From positions 15,230,566-15,294,565 of the forward strand of contig JABBOT010000009.1 in assembly GCA_016165875.1 (NCBI GenBank): a stretch of 64,000 nucleotides of DNA. Direction: 5' to 3'. Both the position numbers and the translations under genes were made by a program. Position 1 is the stretch's first letter. Every line of letters begins with the position of its first letter. Under the pieces are notes generated by a model. That model was given only the letters and a program-made list of their open reading frames with translations, was not told the origin of the DNA and did no database searches. The DNA comes from Acanthopleura granulata. Taxonomy: Eukaryota > Mollusca > Polyplacophora > Chitonida > Chitonidae. Below are positions 10,470-20,375 of this stretch, in pieces.

Positions 10470-12818
10470 ATGAAGAATCTTGAGTTACTTGAGCCCACAA
10501 GCTTGTATAATATGCTACAACAAGCTACTGTGTTTCCATGTTTAAGTGATCCTAACTTTACACTGTTGTTAGGTGAGAGCATTGGTTGACTTAGGTTTTC
10601 TGACTTTCTAAAATGCGCGTCTCGTACTTTTGCGCATAATATTTCAAACGTAGTGAAAAGTGTGTAACATTTCACCATCAACATTGGCGGAGCTTTTCAT
10701 TTAACGAAGTGTAAGATTAGACTATCGATTTACGATTCTGATTATTTCTGCAGATGCGAGAGAGAAGGACGACTACAATGAAAGTCATGTAATTACTGCA
10801 AGAAAGGCACCTGTGGTAAGGCCTGATAGCTTGTTTCCCCGTTACCGCCTGCATGTTATTTTATTCCCACTCTCACTCCATTTTTTTGCCTCATAAAAGG
10901 GCACTGACATCATCAGAAAATAATGACAATGAGAAACGAAAATTGTTCTGCCATGGGCACTATAATTTTCCTAGCTGTGCCACTCGAGAAGCAATGAGTG
11001 TTCTTGCCCTAAGGCAAAGACAGACCTTTGAAAATTACTGTTTCTTGCTTAGCTTTGCATCTGTGTTTGTTGACTTGATTAATGTAAAAAAACAGTATGT
11101 GATAAGGTCAGCCACACCAGTCATGGGTGAGTGGAGATAGTTAAAATGTGACTTGCCATGATGGCATTTTCAATATCTGCCTCATCAACTGTTAGAATCA
11201 ACAAGATACTAAGCTGTTTGAATGCACCGAAGTGAGATTTCTTTGCTCTGGGATTTCCAGCCCCATGTGGTGATTCTGAAGCATTGTATTAAACCCCAGT
11301 TACAATATATATACACATGTGCAGCAAACTAGGAGAAAGTTTCAGTTTCAAAACATGGCCTGGCCATGCATGTGTTTTTGTTTATCCCACAGCTGAATGT
11401 CTCTGGCTTTCTGAGCATGCACACTGATGCAGCACTCGAAACAGCTGTTTGGTACATGTATATTTCCCCTCAGGCATGGAGCTATGTGTCATTTGTAGGT
11501 CACTCAGTTTTGCCAGCAACATGGTCTCTTGTCTATAGTTTTCTGACTGGACATAATGTAGTGAAGCATGTGTAAAAAGATGTGCAACATTAGTGCTATC
11601 TGCCGCTGGGTTGGAGAGAATTTACCTTTAGTTTAGTGGTAGAGGCATGGACTGCAAACCCAGGGATCATTGGTTCAAATCCCCAGCTGGTAAGCTCCGT
11701 CACACATGCCTGATATCAATTGCAGATATGTATTATATGATATTATAATTAAGATGACATAGTGTTTAAATATTTAAAGCCATGATGGTTACATACTATG
11801 AATAATTATCTCTTGTAATAATTAAACATGACGAGGGGTTGTCTTAAATGCACATACTTTAATGAGATGTTTTCTCTTTAAAATGAATGAGAGGACAATG
11901 AAAATTTGTAGATTGTGAATTTAGTAGTTTTATTACTTAATCATTTGTCCTTATCATCCCTTTGCAGGATAACAGTAAAGAATTTGTGCCTCCGTATGAT
12001 GCAGAGCTGGAGTGTAAACAGAATGTTGTGGTCTATGACAGTAACACCACAGACCTAGCAGAGGACAGTAAGTATGCGGGGCAGGAAATAAAGTAACACT
12101 GATTCTGACATGGTTTTTAGAATATCAGCAGAACTTTACATGTATCTGATGAATGCTAGCAGAATACATACACATTTGTTTTGGTTTTTTTTCCCCTTAA
12201 AAAAGTTAAATGGGATTATTTTGGTCTTGTTCAGACTACATTCCAAATGCATCTATCTTTCAATTATGAAGTGAGGCTTGACTGAGTGTTCAATTTGTCA
12301 TCCTGTTTCAAACTAAAAGCTCAAGTGTGTAGTGTTGTTTTCTCCTTGTGACTCTTTAATTGCAATATCAGTTCTGGAATCATCATCAAGCCTCATGTAG
12401 TCGTAAATTATAAAATGTTAAATGACTGCAACCATGTACCTGTATGTTGTGAATTTGTTCAAATACATGTACTATAATGTAAACAGCCCGGATTTACCTT
12501 CAAGAGAAATTAACCCATTGATAATCTCAAGTTTTCTTTTTTTATCTATGGGGCATTTTTTGGGGTGTGATTGACAGGTCCTGCAGTGCGCTGTGGGAAG
12601 GCCATGTGGGATATGGGCAGTAGGAACACTGTGAAAATCCTGAAAGGTAAATTATTAGTAAAAATTAAATAACTTAAAACTGCGTCATGTGTTAAGTTAC
12701 TTTTCACTGATTCAACTGAATGTTCTGTTGATCATGGAAAGGTGTTTCGAGATCTGCTTTGAAGGTAGAGTGAAAATTTTCAGTAATATTTTATAACATC
12801 TATTTGCTTCTAAAACTG

Positions 12819-12852
<34 letters not shown>

Positions 12853-15800
12853 AAATTTTAGGCCATTTACAGTGTGTGGATGTAATACTCTCTTTTAAAT
12901 TGCTTCATCATCATGCACCCCAGGAAGTGTAAGAGCTGTTCTTGACCTGATTAAGGGTATCGTATGAAGACGAATCACTAATGTGAGGAAATACATGTGT
13001 ACATGTACATGCCTAATCACGTAATCACTTAAATAAAAGTGTCAGTGGGCAGGATGTGGCCAATTTGCTGAGACACATGAGGTAGGAGTTCAATCCCAGT
13101 TTGAGACATGCCTCCATTGGTCTCAGGTGTAGGGTAACAGTATGTTGTCAACAGCACTTGTCAGGCCACAGTTCATGTGGTTTTACATGAAATTTATTGG
13201 AAATCCGTATTCTTGAATATGTTTTCATGCATCCTTAGCTTGTCTTTTGGGTGAAAATATGTGTATTAGTTTTTTTTCAAAAGGCACATACCAGTTTCCT
13301 TTTCCAATAAAACTGACTGACCACTTCCCTATTAAGGAAAAGTTCTGGCACAGAAATGAGACCATTATATGGCTAACAGTGATCACTCGGAATGTTTTCA
13401 GTATAACTGAATGTCTCGGTAACACAGGAAAAGAGACTTGATCAATATATCATTATAGTGTGGCACTACAGAATGCATTGGTCTTATTTTACTTTAAACA
13501 GGAGGATATGAACAATTTTCGGCGCTGTACCCTTTCCTAAGGACACAAAAAATTTTATACATGCCGAAGGTAAGTATTATTCTTGTAACATTTTAGCACT
13601 TCAGGGAAGTGTCAGTGTCATGTTTCAGACATTAAAGAAAAATTGAAAATATCTCTGTGACCAATTATTTGTCGTGACCAAGACATATTTAGCAGTCTAT
13701 ACATTGAAGGAAATTCGTCTATTCCTCAGAAGGATTCTCAAGGCAGACCGGTAACAAGACATATTTAGCAGTCTATACATTGAAGGAAATTCGTCTATTC
13801 CTCAGAAGGATTCTCAAGGCACACTGGTAACAAGACATATTTAGCAGTCTATACATTGAAGGAAATTCGTCTATTCCTCAGAAGGATTCTCAAGGCTGAC
13901 TGGTAATAGCTAATGAGGATATTGTTAAATACTTCATACATGCACCTTGCAGCTGTAACAAATGTCATTGCGGCTGACATGTTGGAAAACTACGAAATGT
14001 CAACAGCTTGACAGCCATTTTACTTCCAGTTACTTCCCACATTCTTGCACCTAGTATCAGAACATGGGTGATGGTTCAGTTCTGTCATTCAGTGGACTGG
14101 GAGCCTTGCTGACAATAAGTTGTCACTTGTGGGGCCATTCATGCTGTCTTTCTTCCATGAAGCATGTTTTCTACCATCTCTGCGTGGACTTGACATGGTG
14201 TCATCTGGGCCTTAATGCCTAGCTTCCTGTCTGGGTTTTGACTGGTTTCCACTGGAGTTTCCTCCACTCAGAACTTTTGACTTTTTACTACGTTGCAAAG
14301 ATTTGTATTCTTTTGTCATATTTGTGAGGTTCAGTCTTACAGGTTTTCATTTCTGAATAGGTGAAGAGAGGCATTGAACATATAGTACTATACTACACAT
14401 GTATATAGATATGTAAAGTATGGAATAAAGTAACTTCATATTTTCATGCACGTATAATTCAGGAGATGGATGAACTAGACACATATCCAGCAGAGATCAT
14501 CCCAGGATTGTTGTATCTGGGCAACTGGAGACAGGCCAATTCTCCCGGCGTCCAGAAAGACCTCAAAATACAGGCCCATGTAAACTGCTGTGTGGAGACA
14601 GGGACATTGTGAGTAATTGATTTGCAACCGAAGGATCACGAAGCTGTCATAGACTTCATAGCAAATGAAACACAAGCACAATGTGTATCTCAGGTGAGAG
14701 ACACTGTATGGGAAAATAGTCAGATTTGGTTTTTTTTTGTTTTTTTCTTTTGTTTAGAATTTTTTCAAGCGAGTAAAATGTATACGTCTGAAGCATTAGA
14801 GTCTATGGTGCCCATTTCTGGCCTTTGTATTAATTGTGGGCGGTGATGCACCATCAGGTTTTCGCAGCTTGACACACACACACTTCATGCTGGACTTCTT
14901 AATTCAAAATACATGTACATAAAGAACTAACTAAGAGTGCACTCGCCAAGTAGAATTCAAGGCACAAACTCTACATGTACAAGATGCTTGTGGTGATGTG
15001 ATATTTTCACCAATCCCGAGATAATTATTAAGGGGGAGATAACTGTGTACACGTTGTGGTTGTCCCAACGTTAGTATGCTAACATTGGGGTGGTCTTCTG
15101 CTATGATGTCTCCTGCGTGGTGTTTCAGGGAGGCAGCAGTAAATAAATATATTAACAGTTGACAGTGGTAATATTGTGAGAAAAAATGTTAGAAAAAAAG
15201 GCAGAGATACATGAATATAACCATGAGCCAATGAACAATCAGCTATTGAACTATCAATATTAGTGATACAGTACAGAGGAAAAGCCTCAGTTATATTCAT
15301 GACAAAGTAGGACAATATGTTCTAACTGGGCCAATATCACCCAGCGCTGGGTGTACCAAACACACGTGAAATACTTGTATGAAATCCTGTAATAACCCAG
15401 TGTTGCTGCTTCTGCATGTACCTGATATAAAGGCTTATCAACATAACTCAGAAAATAAATATCTGGGTGAGTGAACGTTTGTGATCATCTATATTTTATT
15501 CACTTAAACATCTATAGTTGATAAATAAAGTAGGCCGTAAATACCAATGAATCATTCTTCACATTGGCTTGGTAACAGGTTCTTGGCTGGCTGTATAGCC
15601 CTCTGGCGGTACAGCAGTTTTGGGGCGCATATGGCAAAGCGTTGACCTGTAAGTCAACAGAGTCAGAATGAAAATTGTTGATTAGTAACATAATGCTATT
15701 ATTAATGAAGATTTCTCTCCTAGTTTTTTGAAACAATAAAGATATGGATATGTTGGTCATTAGATGGCCTAACCATGGGAGAAAAAAAGAAACTTTCTCC

Positions 15801-17950
15801 TTGTTACAATTACATGTATGTTAGCTAACATGGGCAGAGCAGGCGTTCCAAAAATTGGAAGAATTAGGGTACATTTTATACCCACATTTATAAAGATTTT
15901 CTGATTAGAGCTTAGTCAGACTTCATATGAAACTCTCAAGTAACTCTATGTCTGAGGTGGAGGAATCAGTCACAATCAAGTAAAACGTGTCACATGAAGA
16001 CAGCTGAACTTCTAGTGAAATACAGGCCATGATTACGGTTTGCCATACCTGTATATCACAGCTGGTTTGTATCTTTTCAGCTTTTCCGAGTCTCCTGATA
16101 ACCTGCTTCATCTACCCGTGCAAGACAAGAATGACAGCCAATTGTTCACTAGTTTTAAAAATGCCTGCACCTTCATTGGTAAGGTTTTCTCATACATATA
16201 TTGTTATTGAAGGGAAGAGACCATTCAGAAGGGGAAAAAAATGTAGTGAAGAAAAAATAAAAAGGGTACCTGTTAATATTTTACAATGTTGGTGTTTTCT
16301 AGTTGTCATGTTTCGTGATGTTGATGTGTTTTAGTCTAAGGATAAGGTAAGGAAGCAGGAGAAGGTGCTATGGGTATGTTGTCAACGTGTCATACTGGTT
16401 GTGACCGTCATCTTTCTTTCTCAGTTGTATTCTTCTCTGAGACGAAATTGGTGTAATTATGTTCTCACCACTGTAATGGGTGCGGTATTGCCAAAGTGGT
16501 ATTTTGTCACAATCATTCATTCAAAGGGAAAATATTTTTGGTTTTCTCAGCCTGTTATGCGTGTACAATCTGATGACGATGTGATATTCTTCTCATGGAT
16601 AAATTTTAAGAATGAGAAGAAGGTGGTGTTAGTGTTTTCTCAGCTTGTCACACTACCCACTTATATAAACTATTTTCCCTGACATTGTTCTTGTTAATAA
16701 ATTTAAAAATGACAAGAAGATGCTGTTCCTGCTTTCTTGATCTGTCTTACAATCCACTTATTATCAAATTTCTGGCATTCACACATACATCTGCATATTT
16801 AAGAATGAGAAGGTGGTGTGGGGTTTTTCTCAGCTTGTCATACTCCCACTTATGATCAGTTTTTTCTGACGTTCTTCTCCCAGGTAAATTTAAGAATGAC
16901 AACATGTTCCTGTTTTCTTTGACTGTCATGTGCATGTAATTTCTTCATGATCTATTTAGCTTTTTCTCTTTCATCTCACAGATAAATTTAAGGACCAGAA
17001 GAAGGTCGTCTTGGTGTTTTCTCAGCAGGGCATCAGTCGTAGTGCGACAGTCGTTATTGCATATTTGATGTGCCATTTCAAATGGACCTTAGAGGTATGA
17101 GCTTACCAAATGATGATATCGCTTTGCGAGATTCAGGTGCAGATACGTTGCAGGGTCATTGTGTCCTTCAGACGCACCGTTCCCCCCAAAAAAGACAAAT
17201 ATATACTGTGTAACATCTATTTGTGCTTTAAAAACTGCATTTCACTGGATGAAATTTTACGTCACCTACCATCAACATCATAAGTTTAATTTGTCCTTTT
17301 CAAAAGTTTATAATATATGTCAAGTGTTTACTATACACATCCATTATCAAGATGAACCAGCATCCTCTCGCCAGTGTGGTCACTGTGAGTATAATTCCAG
17401 CTCAGGCAGGCTTGCTCTTCAGTCATGGGCAGGTTGGTTGTGGGTTTCTTCTAGGGTTTGCCAGTTGTTCCCTCACTGTATTGCTAGCCACTGTCATATA
17501 GGTGAAATATTCTCATGTACACAGTAAAACTCCAATCAAGCAAATAAATAATGTTGGGTGTGCCGTCATGTGCATGGTGTGACAAAATGTGACAAAAACA
17601 TAAATCAGATGTGCCAAAGCGCAAAATGTTGCATTGCAGAAAGTCATTGGCAAACTTGTAATTTAAGTACTTGTAGTATTTAAGTACTGAAAGGTCAAAT
17701 AGGTAAATAGAACGCCTTGAACTTGAACGTTCTTTGACTGATCATTGAAAAACTCATAGGCATGACAGAAAAAGACAAAAATTTTCATTTGTTCCTCCTG
17801 ACATCTGTTCCTTTGCAGGCAGCCTATGAACATGTCTTGAAATGCAGCCCAATCGTGCGTCCAAACCGAGGCTTTGTCATACAACTACAACAGCTGGAGA
17901 AAGAACTGTATGGTCGACCCAGCACCGATATCAGGGATCCAAACTTCTAA
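10470..17950 (+). CDS. STYXL1: Serine/threonine/tyrosine-interacting-like protein 1 (MK-STYX pseudophosphatase), complete
   Basis: A catalytically dead dual-specificity phosphatase with an N-terminal rhodanese-like domain. Known mammalian partners include the mitochondrial phosphatase PTPMT1 and the stress-granule protein G3BP1. Exons: 10470–10572, 10754–10815, 11968–12067, 12578–12646, 13502–13569, 14463–14608, 16081–16178, 16982–17094 and 17819–17950. All junctions are GT–AG and phases agree, giving 296 residues (human about 313). The rhodanese-like part spans about 1–135, with YNESHVITARKAP near 43–54. The phosphatase-like part spans about 140–290 and begins YPAEIIPGLLYLGNW. The signature reads VFSQQGISRS (227–236): Ser229 replaces the catalytic Cys while Arg235 is kept. 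The mammalian Asp-rich loop is absent. The start ATG has A at -3, and it is the first in-frame ATG matching the family N-terminus (LEPTSLYNMLQQAT). Confidence 0.95.
10816..11967 (+). other. STYXL1 intron 2
   Basis: Contains a tRNA-like sequence (11621–11695). The open frames at 10853–11140 and 11366–11575 look like chance. Nothing else is recognised. Confidence 0.6.
11621..11695 (+). repeat. Degenerate tRNA-like sequence (tRNA pseudogene or SINE head)
   Basis: Has an A-box-like TTTAGTGGTAGAGGC, an anticodon-loop-like CTGCAAA (GCA, Cys if real) and a perfect B box GGTTCAAATCC at 11672–11682. Only about five acceptor-stem pairs (TTACC/GGTAA) can form, so a working tRNA is unlikely. No SINE body is evident. 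Confidence 0.5.
13679..13906 (+). repeat. Three near-identical 76-bp tandem units
   Basis: Units start with CAAGACATATTTAGCAGTCT at 13679, 13755 and 13831, exactly 76 bp apart, and differ at only a few positions near their ends. Located in STYXL1 intron 5. The similarity indicates recent expansion. I see no link to the nearby exon. Confidence 0.95.
14609..16080 (+). other. STYXL1 intron 6
   Basis: No repeat family or gene recognised. A frame at 14622–14700 ends with a donor-like CAG/GTGAGA, but reading on from exon 6 meets TGA at once and no homologous segment is missing from the protein. Confidence 0.6.
16325..17035 (+). repeat. STYXL1: Degenerate ~95-bp tandem array overlapping the 5' edge of STYXL1 exon 8
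   Basis: The start of exon 8 (16982: ATAAATTTAAGGACCAGAAG, then GTGTTTTCTCAGC) recurs in decayed form at about 16337, 16505, 16597, 16698, 16797 and 16884. The later copies are 87–101 bp apart. Copies keep blocks such as AATTTTAAGAATGAGAAG and TTTTCTCAGC. Each unit therefore spans the end of intron 7 plus the first ~50 bp of the exon. Most upstream copies have lost the acceptor AG; the one at 16884 keeps a CCCAG. Confidence 0.75.
17370..17551 (+). mobile_element. Diverged 5'-truncated SINE
   Basis: Plus-strand copy of the main SINE family in STYXL1 intron 8. It shows ACTGTGAGTATAATTCCAGC, GTTGGTTGTGGGTTTCTTCT and a 3' end with AGGTGAAATATTCTC, ACTCCAATCAAG and (AAAT)n. More diverged than the other copies. 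Confidence 0.75.
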
Positions 17951-18724
17951 CTTGCAATACCATGTTGCCATATGTCAGGTATACATTGCACTATTGTTCA
18001 TATATATACTTTGTTTTTTTTTTATTTAAAAGAAAAAAATTATCGAGCATGTGGCTCTTTAATGTATGTATTTTACTTTTACAAAAAAATGTATAAACTG
18101 TGATATTTGCTGGTTTAGATGATCTTTACATTAATATTCATGTATGTAACTTTTTATATTGTGTTCTAGATGTTTAAAGCTTTATGGGGCTGTGTCCATG
18201 AATAATGGGTTAGACTGGATAGTCATTTTGTTATGTTTGTGCCTTCTGTTTGCTGATGGTACTTATGTTTTAAATATTTAGGAAGTGTTTACAGAATTAT
18301 AACAATGTATGTTCATGTAGCTGTGAACATGTAGTTAAAATTTGCAATGCTCTACTTTTTAACAACTTCTGAAAATGTATATCATTATTCCGGCTACACC
18401 TGCCTAAGAGTGTTAACAGAAAAAGGTCAGATGACTTTTATATTAAGAAGTTTCCTCATGTATTGTTTTCTTAACGCCAGAAGGATAGCTGATTTTTCTT
18501 TGATTTGAATTCCACCTTGTCAAAAATTTGTGAAAATTTTTTGTTAATTTTGAATATTTTGTTACTAGTACTATGATCTACTGTTTACAAGTGTTAAATG
18601 TTTTTTCTAGTTACTCTTTTTTTTCTATGTTAATGTTTCCATGTAGGTTGAACATTAACCTACATGTACACCAGGAATCATTTACTGTGAATGTTCTATA
18701 TGCCACTAGAACATATCATTGAAA

Positions 18725-18730
18725 AATAAA
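18725..18730 (+). terminator. STYXL1: Candidate STYXL1 polyadenylation signal
   Basis: The first AATAAA I see after the STYXL1 stop codon, about 775 bp downstream. It implies a 3' UTR of roughly 0.8 kb. The intervening sequence is A/T-rich with no ORF of note. Confidence 0.5.
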
Positions 18731-18794
18731 TATCGCAGTCATTATTTACACAACTTTGGAGTACACTACCTTATTTTTGATTTCAGCAGGTCAT

Positions 18795-19060
18795 AGCCTC
18801 GTGGCTGAGATCATGCTGGTCTTTGCCTCTTAATCACTCAAGGCGTTTTGGTCAAATCCTAGCCCTAGACAGGGATTTACCAAGATTTATTCAAGGGCCT
18901 TTGTGGCCAGTACTGCAGTGGCCAGTAATGGTCAGTATAAGTTGTCAGCAAAGCTTATTGAGCCGAATGTAAAGCAGTCTTGGTGTTACAGGAAGATTGC
19001 CTGATGGTCTCCAACCAAAACAGCTTATGCATTCATCTCATTTGGTGAGTGAACATATGT
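18795..19060 (+). repeat. Possible tRNA-derived SINE of a different family
   Basis: A tRNA-like head, CCTCGTGGCTGAGATCATGC (A box) and TTTGGTCAAATCCTAGCC (B box), is followed by about 200 bp of unique sequence. No tail or flanking repeat was identified. Confidence 0.4.
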
Positions 19061-19368
19061 GTCACCAGTGGAGAAGCTTGTCATTTACTTGCTCTTAGAC
19101 CAGCGGTTTTTACCAGGTTCTCTCCACCCATGAAATCGACCGCAACAGAAGTCTTCTTGGTTCCTACGTAATAAACAGCTCAGCATAAAGCACACCACCT
19201 CATCAAAAATACATGAGGGTAACATGCTACATGAAATAGATTTGAACTTGGCACCACATTGGTGGGCTGATCATATGTGGGAGCTGGTGGACTTTAGAAT
19301 CCATGGGCCAATCCATAACAAGATGGAAAAAAAAGAAAAAAAAAAGGAATACCTACACTGGTTTAGAC

Positions 19369-19506
19369 TATTCTGAGAATTGTTATTCCTCTCTTCTGGT
19401 ATGCATATAAGCAGTGTAACTATACAGAGAATGTGGTTATTCTGAGAATTGTTATTCCTCTCTTCTGGTATGCATATAAGCAGTGTAACTATACAGAGAA
19501 TGTGGT
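19369..19506 (+). repeat. Two identical 69-bp tandem units
   Basis: The block beginning TATTCTGAGAATTGTTATTC is repeated directly, 69 bp apart, with no difference noticed. It lies just upstream of the candidate small gene at 19602. Confidence 0.9.
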
Positions 19507-19601
19507 TATTCCCTGGTGTAGTGTTATTCTGTGGTATTCAAGTGCAACAGAAGAAATCTTCTGTTAGATGTCCTTGACACGCCCATCTGATTTGAATAAC
19601 A

Positions 19602-20069
19602 ATGCAGGCTGTCATAGGAGAAGCTGAAAGGGGAAGGCGCTTGTCTCTCAGTCCAGGTCTTGGACAGGAACTTCATAAACTCTCTTCTCTCACTGCGTCT
19701 TCCTGGGACTCTGATAAAAATAAGCGACTGAAGGTTCATCTGAGGCCATTGCCACAGTTTAACGTTCATTAAAGGCCACTTGTGTTTCACCCGTATTTTG
19801 TGTGTCTAAAGGCCTACGTCACGCGAGAGGTTAACAATAATTTACCGAAGGACGACAGTTTACCCCAGGCACTATGGTTTCCTGTAACAACAAAACTGAC
19901 CGCAGTATGGGTGGAATATGTGCGCTCCTTGATCAAGAATGAAATGGTTCAAGCTTTACAACATGCCCACCGAAGAAACTACCACAACAGAACAGACATC
20001 AATATTTTCAAAAAAGTATTCAGTTTTGTTTTATTTACCATGACATTTACACAGACAACCTATGTATAA
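19602..20069 (+). CDS. Candidate two-exon small gene, 129 residues, unrecognised
   Basis: Two open stretches, 19602–19733 (44 codons from an ATG) and 19812–20069 (86 codons including TAA), lie in the same frame. They are separated by 78 bp that begin GT and end CTAAAG and contain one in-frame TAA. Read as an intron, the joined product contains SSWDSDKNKRLK then AYVTREVNNNLPKDDSLPQA and LIKNEMVQALQHAHRRNYHN. The composition is protein-like: charged, and not low-complexity. An AATAAA follows 24 bp after the stop. The donor (AAG/GTTCAT) is weak. An acceptor-like ATGCAG overlaps the start, so upstream exons are possible. The last ~18 residues may instead be read-through, because a donor-like AAA/GTATTC occurs at 20015. 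It runs tail-to-tail with NLK. A pseudogene with a stop is the main alternative. Confidence 0.4.
20030..20035 (-). terminator. NLK: Possible distal NLK polyadenylation signal
   Basis: TTTATT on the plus strand, AATAAA on the NLK strand. It would give a 3' UTR of about 6 kb overlapping the small plus-strand gene. A nearer candidate is at 24351–24356. Neither can be chosen from sequence alone. Confidence 0.2.
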
Positions 20070-20093
20070 TGAATCAATCTCACATTCTTGGTG

Positions 20094-20099
20094 AATAAA
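20094..20099 (+). terminator. Candidate polyadenylation signal of the small gene
   Basis: AATAAA 24 bp after the candidate stop codon, in good position for a short 3' UTR. Confidence 0.4.
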
Positions 20100-20330
20100 C
20101 AACTCTTTCAGTGCACATACAAAGGAAGAAGTTGGGGCGGGGGAAGGAAAAAAAAATCATAGTTGAGATCTCTAAAGCTAGTTCCCAGCAGTCACCAAAC
20201 TCAGTTCTGTGGGCATTGCTCAGGTTATTAAAATAGCCACAGTCTGAGTACTGCACCCTGAAGTACCCTCCAAACTACACCACTAGCGGCTGACTTCCAT
20301 AACCTAAAGTGGCCCATAATTCACAAGGTG

Positions 20331-20375
20331 AGATATATATATATATAATATATAAGTATGTATACATATATATAA
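20331..20375. repeat. TA-rich simple repeat
   Basis: Runs of (AT)n interrupted by AAG, GTA and CATA. Confidence 0.85.

Noticed and set aside
11621..11695. Functional tRNA-Cys gene
   Set aside because: The acceptor and anticodon stems do not pair properly; only the promoter boxes are kept.
13040..13110. tRNA-like segment with GAGTTCAATCCC
   Set aside because: Only a B-box-like string is present; the A box and any body or tail are missing.
14622..14846. Extra STYXL1 exon
   Set aside because: Exon 6 joins exon 7 in phase with continuous homology; this frame has no acceptor and no family match.
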